Positions 1 to 8,020 of a stretch of 64,000 nt of DNA are shown here, in pieces (the first letter of the stretch is position 1; each line of letters begins with the position of its first letter). A program made the translations under genes and the position numbers. Origin of the DNA: a bacterium (lineage in GTDB: Bacteria; BMS3Abin14); contig JARGFZ010000008.1 in the NCBI GenBank assembly GCA_029210965.1, positions 1-64,000 on the forward strand, given 5' to 3'. Under the pieces are notes generated by a model. The model worked only from the letters and a program-made list of their open reading frames with translations. It did not search any database and was not told the DNA's origin.

Positions 1-567
1 CACCAGAGCCACAGCCAGGGGCGCAAGGGGATACTTCAGCTTTTTCATAATGTACCCGACGACACCGAAGACGAGGGCCGCATCGCACTTCGGCAAACGA
101 AAACCCAACGACTTGCACACTCCACGAACGTGGTTGACAAGCTTTGTCCGCGTCTCCATCAGTACCCGACGGCTTCGGATCACCACCAAACCCGCCTGAC
201 GCTGTTCACTATGGATCGCCACAGGGTGCAAAAGCTTCGGATCCGAACGGGCAAGACGAGCCAGCATCTCGGCGTCTACACGATCGCTCTTGTCATCGTT
301 CTGGTAGATGCTACGAACCTTCCTGGGGTTGGCCAGAATCACCTCGTGACCAAGCCCCTCCAATAATCGGCCGATCCATGGGGAGTGTGTCCCCACTTCA
401 AAAGCCACGCGGACTCTATCCATCTCACTAAAACGACGCCTTAGACCGTGAGGAGTCGTCGGAACCTTGCTCTCCTCTTCAACCTCACCGTCCATCCCCA
501 AAACGCAAAGGTGACTGTAGCGATCTGATACATCCATTCCAACTACCCGTGTGATATTATTATCCAT
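1..567 (-). mobile_element. IS110-family transposase, N-terminal part (cut by window edge)
   Basis: The minus strand is open from ATG at 567 to the window edge (189 codons, no stop). The protein begins MDNNITRVVGMDVSD and contains a VAFEVG segment, then NDDKSDRVDAEMLARLAR. These carry the acidic residues of the DEDD RuvC-like domain typical of IS110/IS1111 transposases (Asp in GMDVSD, Glu in AFEVG, the Asp pair in DKSDRVDAE). A basic helical stretch follows (RRVLMETRTKLVNHVRG), as in the family. The C-terminal serine-containing half lies outside the window, so intactness cannot be judged. A GGGAGG ribosome site lies about 8 nt before the ATG. IS110 enzymes are known to recombine DNA using an element-encoded bridge RNA. 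Confidence 0.9.
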
Positions 568-656
568 GGCCGGTACCTCCCGTGTCTTTGGGGCCTTCGG
601 GACCCCGTTAAAAGTTGGGAGCTATTTTAGCATCCCGTTGACAGGTGGTACCGGCC
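568..656 (-). ncRNA. candidate structured RNA in IS110 leader (possible bridge RNA or translation control)
   Basis: The 89 nt directly before the transposase start are closed by a perfect 10-bp inverted repeat (GGCCGGTACC at 568-577, GGTACCGGCC at 647-656). Inside sit two further hairpins. One is at 617-636 (GGGA/GCTA arms, 3-nt loop, one bulged base); the other is at 590-606 (GGGGCC with a 4-nt loop and one bulge). Together they form a three-way junction. The transposase ribosome site overlaps the closing stem. IS110-group elements are known to encode a bridge RNA in the non-coding end next to the transposase; assigning that role here is inference. The RNA is shorter than the roughly 177-nt IS621 bridge RNA. 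Confidence 0.4.
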
Positions 657-767
657 TACTTCATCCCATCTGTGGTGAAAAACATCGTCTTAATAATAAC
701 CGCGCTGTTCCCCAAAACTTAAGCTTTCCTCTGCGTATCTTCGCGCACTCTGCGTTAAAACCGATCT

Positions 768-1757
768 TTAAAACAATCCGTAAATTGTTTCCCCACAAAA
801 CCTGCACTTCCCGTTCACCACATCGTTTCTCAATATCCGGTATCCGTACCGATCAATGACAAGTTTACCGCAGGAAGGACAGAAAGTGTCCTCCCCCGGG
901 TCCCCGGGAACGTTACCGGTATAAACGTATTGCAGACCAGCGTCCAGTGCCGTCTCCCGGGCACGCTGCAGGGTCTTTACCGGGGTGGGCGGCAGGTCCT
1001 TGAGCTTGTACATGGGTGTGAAGCGGGAGAAGTGGATGGGGACTTCCTCCCCCAGTTCGGAAACCATCCATCGGCACATCTCCCGTATCGTGGTCATGTC
1101 ATCGTTTAAATTGGGAACAATGAGGTTCGTGACCTCCAGGATGACCCCCTCTTCCCGCGTGGTCACGAGGGTGTTTTGAACTGCCCTCAGGTTCCCGAAA
1201 CACACCTCCCGGTAGTACTTTTCGGTGAACCCTTTCAGATCCACATTAGCGCCGTCCACCACCTGGCATAACTGCCGCAGAGGATCTTTGTTGATGAAGC
1301 CGGCGGTGACCATAATGTTCCTGATCCCCCTCTCTTTCGCCAGAGCGGAGGTGTCATGGACGTATTCATAAAAGACAACCGGTTCCGAATAGGTGTAGGC
1401 GATGGAGGCGCAACCGGACTTTACCGCCAGTGCGACCGCTTTTTCCGGGGGCAGGTCTGTGTTGTTGGCGTCCTCGGGATCGGTCTGGGAGATCTCCCAG
1501 TTCTGGCAGAAGAGGCAGTGAAGGTTGCACCCTGCTGTGGCTACGGAGAAGGCTCCAGAGCCCGGAAGGAAGTGGAACATGGGCTTCTTCTCCACGGGGT
1601 CCACGTGCACTGCGCACACCTTCCCGTAGACCAGGGAATACAGCTTTCCCTCATCGTTGTACCTGACCCGGCAGTCCCCACGCTGGCCGGGGGCCAGGCG
1701 ACAGGACTTCGGGCAGAGGGTGCACTCAACGGATCTCGGTTGTGTCAGCCCCAGCAT
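768..1757 (-). CDS. amrS: AmmeMemoRadiSam system radical SAM enzyme
   Basis: A 329-residue radical SAM protein of the AmrS family (formerly annotated as pyruvate formate-lyase activating enzyme). The cluster motif is CNLHCLFCQNW with Cys77, Cys81 and Cys84 (CxxxCxxC). An N-terminal Cys-rich segment (ECTLCPKSCRLAPGQRGDC) and a C-terminal zinc-ribbon-like CPSCG...CRFCG pair are also typical. The usual partners, AMMECR1 and Memo proteins, are not in this window, and the reaction of the system is not established. It is the last gene of a minus-strand operon and its start overlaps the end of a small membrane-protein gene by 32 nt. A start slightly downstream would remove the overlap. Confidence 0.9.
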   Translation of the reverse strand: MLGLTQPRSVECTLCPKSCRLAPGQRGDCRVRYNDEGKLYSLVYGKVCAVHVDPVEKKPMFHFLPGSGAFSVATAGCNLHCLFCQNWEISQTDPEDANNTDLPPEKAVALAVKSGCASIAYTYSEPVVFYEYVHDTSALAKERGIRNIMVTAGFINKDPLRQLCQVVDGANVDLKGFTEKYYREVCFGNLRAVQNTLVTTREEGVILEVTNLIVPNLNDDMTTIREMCRWMVSELGEEVPIHFSRFTPMYKLKDLPPTPVKTLQRARETALDAGLQYVYTGNVPGDPGEDTFCPSCGKLVIDRYGYRILRNDVVNGKCRFCGETIYGLF

Positions 1758-1965
1758 AGTCTTTCCTGTAGTAGATCGCTTCAGTACGTCCCACGTTGCC
1801 GTGCTGGATCTGCTGCTTAAGAAGTTTCATGTCGACAAAAGGCAGGTCCGCTATCGGATATCGGGAGGTTATCTCCCGGTGCCAGCCCGTCAGGAGTACG
1901 AGCAGCAGCGTCAGTCCCAGAAGGAGGGCGGCGACGGCCGGTGGAAGTTGTCTATACCGTTTCAT
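1726..1965 (-). CDS. small membrane-anchored protein of unknown function
   Basis: Encodes 79 residues: a basic start (MKRYRQ), one hydrophobic segment at about residues 9-27, then a polar tail of about 50 residues (including PFVDMKLLKQQIQHG). It overlaps the upstream FMN/4Fe-4S gene by 14 nt and the downstream amrS by 32 nt, as expected inside a tightly packed operon. I do not recognise the family. Its position suggests a small accessory subunit or anchor for the redox protein encoded just upstream, but nothing in the sequence proves that. Confidence 0.6.
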   Translation of the reverse strand: MKRYRQLPPAVAALLLGLTLLLVLLTGWHREITSRYPIADLPFVDMKLLKQQIQHGNVGRTEAIYYRKDYAGADTTEIR

Positions 1966-3160
1966 CGGCTTTTCCGTCCCCGGGTCTTGCGAACCTGCTC
2001 AAAATGGAAAGCAGCGTTCCTGTGGGACACATGGTATTGCACCAGAAGCGTCTTAAAAACATGGACATTATTAGAGTAAAGGTAACCATCACCCACATAA
2101 TTGAGGTTAGCCTGAGGGAAAAAAGGCTGAAAAACGGTTCCACTTCGGTGAACCCTTCCCAACCTGTCCACGTTGCCAGGAAGAGGAGGAGAGCAAGTAC
2201 CAGGCGCCTGATGTTGGGGAGGTGTTCCACGATACCGGGGGTGAAGTTCAACTGCCAGGGAGAAATCCGGGCTGCCAACTGCTGAAGGGCCCCGAAGGGA
2301 CAGACCAAACGGCAGTATGCTCTGCCCTGAAGAGGCAGGGATATGAGGACATACAGAAAAATGAGGATCAGAAGGGTGTTTTCAGGGCCGGGCAGTTTAA
2401 GGGTCAGGATCCTGGACAGGGCAGAAAGAGTGAGGGGTGTGTTGAGGATAAACCCGATCCCCACCAGGTTGAGGACCATGACCACCTCCCTGAATGGTTT
2501 CCGCTTCCGGGCAAACCCTGCCAGCAGGGACATGCCCAGGAGCAGGGCGATTGTAATAGTCTTCCAGTCAGTCCACAGGTTTTTCCCAGGGATAACGGGA
2601 GGAGGCACCTCTATTCCAAACAGGGACCGGGCTGCCAGAGAGGAAGCCTCCCTGATGTCCCTGATGATCGCATGGGAGGATATTGTTGCCCCGGATATTG
2701 TGTCGATCTCAGGGAAGGGCCTGGAAAGATCCAGCCTGGTCATATCATCGATGAGGCCGGAATCGATGATCATGTTCATATAGTATGGTGTTTCCTTGTG
2801 CCGTACCGTAACCGCCTGGGTGATCCTGCCCTTTTCTGTTATTCCCACAGCCACGCCGATCTCTCCCAGATACCCCCTGACCGCAGGTGATATGGTATCT
2901 GTGACGATGATGGCTCCGATGAGTTTGCCCTTGGCATCGAGAGCCTTGAAGTGAAAAAAAGGTTCCTTGCTTTTTTCAGTGCTGGCTGCGTCGGGAAACA
3001 CTGCCAGGAGGGTGCCGTTGGATAGAGGGTGAGGCGGCGCGAGGATGTCAAGAAATCCAAAAACCAGGCAACCGACAGCGATAACCAGGACAAGGACCCA
3101 GGTCAAGGTGGTCCATCTGGCCAGCAAGCCGGTTTCCTTATCGTAGCGGCCCACAGGCAT
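1952..3160 (-). CDS. membrane FMN-binding/4Fe-4S electron-transfer protein (NosR/PceC-like)
   Basis: A 402-residue integral membrane protein. After one N-terminal membrane segment (about 18-40) comes an extracytoplasmic FMN-binding domain with the flavinylation motif DTISGATIS; Thr159 is the expected site of covalent FMN attachment by ApbE. At least four hydrophobic segments follow (about 202-216, 224-245, 261-276, 318-332 and 353-369), together with two CxxxCP cluster motifs (Cys283/287 and Cys374/378) like those of NosR, NapH and PceC. The role is probably transmembrane electron transfer between a quinone or cytoplasmic donor and a periplasmic acceptor. Its ATG overlaps the stop of the upstream dehydrogenase by one base (TGATG), so the two are translationally coupled. 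No ApbE gene lies in the window. Confidence 0.85.
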   Translation of the reverse strand: MPVGRYDKETGLLARWTTLTWVLVLVIAVGCLVFGFLDILAPPHPLSNGTLLAVFPDAASTEKSKEPFFHFKALDAKGKLIGAIIVTDTISPAVRGYLGEIGVAVGITEKGRITQAVTVRHKETPYYMNMIIDSGLIDDMTRLDLSRPFPEIDTISGATISSHAIIRDIREASSLAARSLFGIEVPPPVIPGKNLWTDWKTITIALLLGMSLLAGFARKRKPFREVVMVLNLVGIGFILNTPLTLSALSRILTLKLPGPENTLLILIFLYVLISLPLQGRAYCRLVCPFGALQQLAARISPWQLNFTPGIVEHLPNIRRLVLALLLFLATWTGWEGFTEVEPFFSLFSLRLTSIMWVMVTFTLIMSMFLRRFWCNTMCPTGTLLSILSRFARPGDGKADETV

Positions 3161-4275
3161 CAGGTCAGTGTCAGGGATGGAATAATGGTGTCTCGTGTGT
3201 CCAGAGTCAGGAGCCGGTTGTATTCAGCCAGGGGGAATGTGTCTGTCAGGAGAGATGCCAGGGAGTCCCCGTAAAGATCTGATAGCTCGGTTAAATCTCT
3301 TACTGCCAACTCGAAGGCGTCCCTGCCGGCCTTGATGCTCCCGAAGATCACCTGATTTCCCACGACCATGCGTGTAAAGACCCGGTTTATGTCCACCTCC
3401 GGGATCTTTTCCTTAGAATCGTGATCGGGAACTCCGATGATCGCCATGACGGCGTTGGGGCCCATAAACGGCATCACGCTTATCATGTACTCCGGATCGC
3501 CGGTGGTTTCGAACAACTGTTGAAAGCTGTATCCGGTCTTTATAAGGCGCGGTATGGGTATGCGGGATGTGTTGATGTACTCAAGGTCGAGGGGTTCGAG
3601 GATCCTGGAGCGAATGTCGTCAGATTCTCTGCGGCAGAAGACGGTTAACCTGTAACCGTACAAGCTCAAAAGGTAGGCCATCATGATGCCGACCGATCCC
3701 ATACCTGTTATCAGTGCGCTGGGAACGACATCAATCGACTCGTGGTAACAATAAAAATTGTACCGTTTGATTATCTGGATCGCCTCCTGGTGGGCTTTTT
3801 CCGCGACGCTTAAATGTGTCAGCAGCAGGGCAAGGTCCTCGAGCTGGGGCGGGATCTTGATCAGGTAGCGTCCGTGTACCGCCATAAAGTCCCTGGCAAA
3901 GCCGTGAGCACCCGAAATGCCTGAATCCTGGTAGCGATCGGGATGGGGGCATAGATCGGACCTGGCATCAATACAACGGCGGCAGTCCCTGCGGATCGTG
4001 GGTACCACGATATCCCCCGGTTCAAACTCCTTGACCATGGAACCGATCTCGACCACCTTTCCCACAGCAACGTGTCCCGGGATGATAAAATCATCTCCCT
4101 CCGGCATTGTGGCGCTCTTGTCTTTCAGGAGCAGGCGGTCACGGCGTGTGAAGGCAACCCGCGTGATCCGGACCAGTATCTCGTCGGCCTCAAGGGGCTG
4201 TATCGGGAAATCCACAAGGCGTATTCCACCGTCTGATGGGAAATAAGCGAGGGCTCTGGTGGTCTGGCTTGTCAT
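3160..4275 (-). CDS. glucose-dehydrogenase-like medium-chain dehydrogenase lacking catalytic zinc ligands
   Basis: 371 residues with the layout of archaeal-type glucose 1-dehydrogenases: GroES-like N-terminal domain, Rossmann motif GMGSVG (191-196) and the C-terminal GSIKAGRDAFELAVRDL segment typical of that family. Structural-zinc cysteines are present (Cys98, Cys101, Cys109). The catalytic zinc site is eroded: the usual Cys/Asp of the first ligand position is Thr43, His68 is kept, the following Glu is Val69 (GHVAVG in place of GHEAVG), and the Glu of the EPxSVxEKA motif is His154. The protein may therefore use zinc-independent chemistry or only bind nucleotide. It is the first gene of a four-gene minus-strand operon. 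An extended -10 box lies immediately before the ATG. Confidence 0.8.
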   Translation of the reverse strand: MTSQTTRALAYFPSDGGIRLVDFPIQPLEADEILVRITRVAFTRRDRLLLKDKSATMPEGDDFIIPGHVAVGKVVEIGSMVKEFEPGDIVVPTIRRDCRRCIDARSDLCPHPDRYQDSGISGAHGFARDFMAVHGRYLIKIPPQLEDLALLLTHLSVAEKAHQEAIQIIKRYNFYCYHESIDVVPSALITGMGSVGIMMAYLLSLYGYRLTVFCRRESDDIRSRILEPLDLEYINTSRIPIPRLIKTGYSFQQLFETTGDPEYMISVMPFMGPNAVMAIIGVPDHDSKEKIPEVDINRVFTRMVVGNQVIFGSIKAGRDAFELAVRDLTELSDLYGDSLASLLTDTFPLAEYNRLLTLDTRDTIIPSLTLT

Positions 4276-4290
4276 GAAACTTATTATAGC
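4276..4290 (-). promoter_or_regulatory. extended -10 promoter adjoining the dehydrogenase start
   Basis: On the minus strand TGC-TATAAT spans 4291 to 4283, a perfect extended -10. Transcription would start near 4276, one base before the ATG at 4275, so the mRNA would be leaderless. No convincing -35 is seen. Confidence 0.4.
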
Positions 4291-4633
4291 AGGTATTGGT
4301 AGGGCCCGTGCACCTCGTAATCGAAAAAAATGATAACGGAGCTATATTAGGAGGTTGAATTTTTCGAGGTACCTTTCGACTGGACGAAGAATTCCGGATT
4401 CCGAATTGATCATTCCGAATCAAGGTCAAAAAAATTCTCAATCAGGAATCCTAAATTATCAATCGCTCTTGTTGCCATTTAAATTTAGATTCCCTAGTAT
4501 GTCGCGGTATTCCCTAATATGTCGTGGCGTTCTCACCGTATCTTATATTTTCCATGATATAGGCCGGTGTGCTCCAGGGGCCTGCCAAAGGATCACTCCA
4601 GGCTTCCAGGCAACCCTATGGTCGGAGGTCCAG
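4276..4633. other. divergent intergenic region
   Basis: 358 bp between the divergent dehydrogenase and propeller genes. It is AT-rich, with repeated ATTCCG words around 4390-4422. Apart from the minus-strand -10 box I see no clear gene or RNA. The propeller reading frame is open upstream of 4634, but that part does not look like coding sequence. Confidence 0.4.
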
Positions 4634-6730
4634 GTGGATTTTTCAACTGCGCGCAGCACTCTTGGTTTTTTCCTGATTGCAATCATCGGGTTGCTTGTCA
4701 CACCGATTCCTGCCCATCCAGGGGAGACAGGCCTTACGCCCGTTCCGGGGGAGTATTCGAACCCTATTACCGTGACCTTCAATGTTCCTGAAGATACACA
4801 CATATATTACACCCTGGACGGCTCAGAACCCAGTGGCAACTCATCGATCTTCAAGGGCCCGGTAGCTATTGAGGATGATACGGTTATCCGTTACTTTACT
4901 GTCCATTCCAGTGGTTTGCGGAGCAGTGTCCAGGAAGCGTTCTACCGTATCAGGCTCCAGAAGCCTTTCGAGGGCGAACTGAGGACTGTGGCAGAGCCTC
5001 CTGCTGGAATGAACTCAAAACGCGTCAGAGTCACGCTGTCCACCAAGGAAGGAGCGACGATCTATTACACCATCGATGGTTCCGATCCCTCCACCGACAG
5101 TAACAGTTACAGGATGCCCATAGTCCTTACAGTGGATACACAGTTGAAGTTTTTTGCCATGGACACGGATGGGTCCAGGGAGTCGATCAGGGAGGAGTTC
5201 TACAGGTTCAAGCTTGCCGATCAAATGCTGGACACGACCCCCCCCGAGGCCAGTATTACCCCCCTGCCGGAGAATTACCGCGCCGGGGATTTTATCAGGC
5301 TGACAGCCAATGAGAAATCGGAGGTCTACTACACTCTGGACGGGACAGAGCCCACAGAGGGGTCGGTAAAATACGAGGGTCCGTTCTGGCTGACCCAGAG
5401 TTCGGAGCTCAGGTTCCTTGCTGTGGACGAGAGCGGGAATCAGAGCAGGACCTACAGTGAGACCTTTCATCTTGATAAGGATGCGCCGTCATCTGAGGCA
5501 TTTCCTGCAACCGGTCTTTACACCTCTCCCCTGACAGTGAAGATCAACGTATCAGATGCCGATGCCCGGACCCATTACACTATCAACGGTCTTCCTCCTA
5601 CCACCAACTCTCCCCAATACATGGAACCACTGGTGCTCAGGAAAGATACTGTTCTCCAGTTTTTTTCCGTGGACCCCTTCGGCAACAGTGAAGCGTTAAA
5701 AAAGGAGACATACCTCTTCGATGATGCTGCGCCTGTAACTATTGCTGATCCTCCTGGCGGTGATTATGTTCCGCCCATAAACGTCACTCTCCGCACCGAG
5801 GAATCGGCCAGAACGCATTATAGCCTGGACGGATATGACCCTGACACGGAAAGTCCCATCTATTTTTCAGGTTTTTCCTTCAGCAGACCTGCCACGCTGA
5901 AATTCTTTTCCATGGACAGTGCCGGGAATAGGGAAAATATTCAGACTCACGAATACGGGTTGGTGAGTGGAGTATGGCTAAGGTTCGCCAGAGGAGTTTA
6001 CCTGATACCCAGCATCACAGATGGCAAAACTTTCTGGATGGGATCGGAATCTGGGCTGGCAGTCTACCATGTCGGCTCAGGGGAAAGGGTTTTCATGGGG
6101 GAAGGGGAAGGGCTCCTGGGAACCAGTATCAATGATCTTGTTCTCGATGAGAAGGGAGACCTGTGGATCGCCACCGATCGGGGTCTCAATCACTTGCGCC
6201 CCGATGGAGGTTTTACACATTTTACCCGTGACGAGGGTCTGCCCGACAGGGAGGTTCTCTGCCTGGGAGTGGACAGGGATGGGAGCATATGGGCAGGAAC
6301 CAATAAGGGGGTTTCCCGCATCAAGGATGGTGTTGTCCATGAGACTCTTAGAGCAGCGGATGGCCTGCCCCACGATACCGTCCTCTCCATTGCCGTGGAC
6401 TACTCCGGTAATAAATGGTTTGGCACCATGAAGGGCTTGGCCAAATTCACAGGAAGTGAATTGCGGATCTATACCAAAGACAGCGGGATGATCAATGACG
6501 AGGTCCGAACTGTGGCCATTGATAAGGACTGGAATACCTGGGTGGGGACTCCAAGGGGTGTGTCTGTTTTCGACAGGGAAGAGTGGGTGAGCTTCACGAA
6601 AAATGACGGTCTTCCTGGAAACGCTGTCGTAATGGTTGCGCCCGACCCTGACGGAGAGGTGTGGGTTGCCACCCGAACGGGAGTAGCCCGCTATTCCAAT
6701 GGAGAGTGGATAAAAGAGAATCCTCCTTGA
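4634..6730 (+). CDS. secreted chitobiase-C-repeat and six-bladed Reg_prop propeller protein
   Basis: The reading frame is open further upstream, but GTG at 4634 is preferred: GGAGG lies 5 nt before it and the product then begins with a signal peptide or anchor (FFLIAIIGLLVTPIPAHP). The protein is about 698 residues. Five repeats of roughly 85 residues follow, each with a YYTLDGSEP-like core (variants YYTIDGSDP, HYTINGLPP, HYSLDGYDP). These match the chitobiase/beta-hexosaminidase C-terminal fold. The last 250 residues hold about six WIATDRGL/WFGTMKGL blades of the two-component-regulator-propeller type, but no kinase or transmitter domain. Binding of an extracytoplasmic ligand is likely, the ligand unknown. 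A paralogue lies at 14085-16871. The stop codon falls inside a terminator hairpin. Confidence 0.85.
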   Translation: MDFSTARSTLGFFLIAIIGLLVTPIPAHPGETGLTPVPGEYSNPITVTFNVPEDTHIYYTLDGSEPSGNSSIFKGPVAIEDDTVIRYFTVHSSGLRSSVQEAFYRIRLQKPFEGELRTVAEPPAGMNSKRVRVTLSTKEGATIYYTIDGSDPSTDSNSYRMPIVLTVDTQLKFFAMDTDGSRESIREEFYRFKLADQMLDTTPPEASITPLPENYRAGDFIRLTANEKSEVYYTLDGTEPTEGSVKYEGPFWLTQSSELRFLAVDESGNQSRTYSETFHLDKDAPSSEAFPATGLYTSPLTVKINVSDADARTHYTINGLPPTTNSPQYMEPLVLRKDTVLQFFSVDPFGNSEALKKETYLFDDAAPVTIADPPGGDYVPPINVTLRTEESARTHYSLDGYDPDTESPIYFSGFSFSRPATLKFFSMDSAGNRENIQTHEYGLVSGVWLRFARGVYLIPSITDGKTFWMGSESGLAVYHVGSGERVFMGEGEGLLGTSINDLVLDEKGDLWIATDRGLNHLRPDGGFTHFTRDEGLPDREVLCLGVDRDGSIWAGTNKGVSRIKDGVVHETLRAADGLPHDTVLSIAVDYSGNKWFGTMKGLAKFTGSELRIYTKDSGMINDEVRTVAIDKDWNTWVGTPRGVSVFDREEWVSFTKNDGLPGNAVVMVAPDPDGEVWVATRTGVARYSNGEWIKENPP

Positions 6731-6752
6731 TCTCCTGGATCAAGGAGGATTT
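6722..6752 (+). terminator. intrinsic terminator overlapping the propeller stop codon
   Basis: CCTCCTTGATC pairs with GATCAAGGAGG across a short loop (6722-6748), followed by ATTTTG. The left arm encodes the last two codons and includes the TGA. Confidence 0.75.
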
Positions 6753-6800
6753 TGTGAACGGTTAACAGTGAATCGTGAACAGTAATTAAACGCAACCTGA

Positions 6801-6830
6801 GGGGCCAAACGGCCCCTGTTTTATTTTTTT
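6801..6830 (+). terminator. rho-independent terminator
   Basis: GGGGCC-AAAC-GGCCCC stem-loop followed by TGTTTTATTTTTTT. It lies between arms of a GTGAACAGTGAA-type palindrome (about 6757-6785 and 6831-6863). Confidence 0.85.
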
Positions 6831-6896
6831 AATTCACCCTTCACCTTTCACTATTCACGGTAAACGGAGCACTTTCAGCGAGGCTCCGTTTTCATC

Positions 6897-6926
6897 TTGA
6901 CAACCATCTTTTCCCTGTTCTATAAA
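6897..6926 (+). promoter_or_regulatory. sigma70-type promoter of the XRE-cupin/polyamine operon
   Basis: A consensus TTGACA (6897-6902), an 18-nt spacer and TATAAA (6921-6926). Transcription would begin near 6933, giving a leader of about 90 nt. Confidence 0.6.
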
Positions 6927-6938
6927 GTCAACTCTCAC

Positions 6939-7017
6939 TAAACACTTTGGTACATGTTGTTAAACACTGCAGTTGTACCTGCCTCGGGTCAAACCGGGGT
7001 TTTCGAAAGTGTATTAA
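6939..7017 (+). promoter_or_regulatory. candidate operator repeats for the XRE-cupin regulator
   Basis: TAAACACT occurs at 6939-6946 and 6961-6968, 22 bp apart (about two helical turns), and a near-inverted AGTGTATTA lies at about 7008-7016. GGTACA (6949-6954) and TGTACC (6974-6979) form a further inverted pair. The sites lie just downstream of the promoter, suiting autorepression; this is inference. Confidence 0.35.
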
Positions 7018-7021
7018 CGCT

Positions 7022-7570
7022 ATGGAAATCGGGAAAAAAATAAAAAGGCTCCGCCTTGCCAACGATCTGACCCAGGACGAGCTGGCTCTAAGGTCCGATC
7101 TGACCAAAGGGTTCATCTCTCTTCTGGAAAGGGACCACACATCCATATCCATCGAAGCTTTGGCCCAGGTGCTGGAGGTTTTCGGGTCCAGTTTGTCGGA
7201 ATTTTTCAAAGATCTGGAAATGGGTGAGCAGAAAGTGGTGTTTCGTGCAGGGGACAGGGTGCTGGTCCAAGGGGAGGGAGAAGAGGAAACCATAGAACTT
7301 CTGATCCCGGGCGCACAGCGGAACATGATGGATCCCGTTCTGGTGACCATCGAGCCAGGGAAGGCCTCAACGGACAGCGGTCATGAGGGGGAGGAGTTCG
7401 GGATGGTCCTTTCCGGAAGCGTCATCCTGGAGATGGAGGGGCACAAGCACCAGCGTATAGGCAAGGGAGAGTGTTTTTATTTCAAGGCCGACAGGCCTCA
7501 TGCAGTTGTCAACAGGGGCAAGAGAACCGCTAACGTACTATGGGTCGTATCACCTCCGGTTTACCACTAA
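7022..7570 (+). CDS. XRE-family HTH and cupin transcriptional regulator (PuuR-like)
   Basis: 182 residues from ATG at 7022 (MEIGKKIKRLRLANDLTQ). An XRE-type helix-turn-helix occupies about residues 1-60 (LTQDELALRSDLTKGFISLLE), and a cupin_2 domain about residues 95-175 (HEGEEFGMVLSG, then RPHAVVNRG). This is the architecture of small-molecule-sensing repressors such as PuuR. It sits 33 nt upstream of the polyamine genes and is very probably their regulator, perhaps sensing a polyamine or precursor. An upstream in-frame TTG at 6947 would add 25 residues that do not look like the family, so it was not used. Confidence 0.85.
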   Translation: MEIGKKIKRLRLANDLTQDELALRSDLTKGFISLLERDHTSISIEALAQVLEVFGSSLSEFFKDLEMGEQKVVFRAGDRVLVQGEGEEETIELLIPGAQRNMMDPVLVTIEPGKASTDSGHEGEEFGMVLSGSVILEMEGHKHQRIGKGECFYFKADRPHAVVNRGKRTANVLWVVSPPVYH

Positions 7571-7603
7571 TCCGGGAGGCCGTATCCTTGAAAGGGATGA
7601 GTT

Positions 7604-8020
7604 ATGAAATCACTGGGCAGGCATATACTGGTTGAGTTCTACGATTGCGATCCCGTGGCCCTGGACGATCTGAGCCTGGTGGAAAGGTCCATGAAGGAGG
7701 CTGCTGTCGCAGCCGGGTCCACCATCGTCGATTCTGTCTTCAGGAGGTTCGCGCCTCACGGCATAAGCGGGGTCGTGGTCATTGCCGAATCCCATCTTGC
7801 CATCCATACCTGGCCGGAATACGGCTATGCTGCTGTCGACCTCTTTACCTGCGGAGAAAAGGTGGACCCGTGGGCGGCACACGATCATCTGCAGGATGTC
7901 TTCCGTGCCCGTGACTCCGAATACAAGGAGGTGCCCAGGGGAGAGCTGCGAGTTCTGGGTGAAAACGCGTGTCACAAACCAAAGGGCAGTTTAGGCCCCG
8001 TTCCACACCAGGCAGGATGA
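7604..8020 (+). CDS. speD: S-adenosylmethionine decarboxylase proenzyme (prokaryotic class 1B)
   Basis: 138 residues. The proenzyme cleaves itself between Glu62 and Ser63 ([13 protein letters not shown]) to give beta and alpha chains with a pyruvoyl group on Ser63. His68 and Cys83 (LFTCGE), the processing and catalytic residues of the short Thermotoga-type enzyme, are present. It makes decarboxylated SAM, the aminopropyl donor for spermidine synthase. The C-terminal tail (about residues 120-138) is longer than in the compact enzymes. Its stop overlaps the start of the arginine decarboxylase gene (ATGA), indicating translational coupling. Confidence 0.95.
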   Translation: MKSLGRHILVEFYDCDPVALDDLSLVERSMKEAAVAAGSTIVDSVFRRFAPHGISGVVVIAESHLAIHTWPEYGYAAVDLFTCGEKVDPWAAHDHLQDVFRARDSEYKEVPRGELRVLGENACHKPKGSLGPVPHQAG

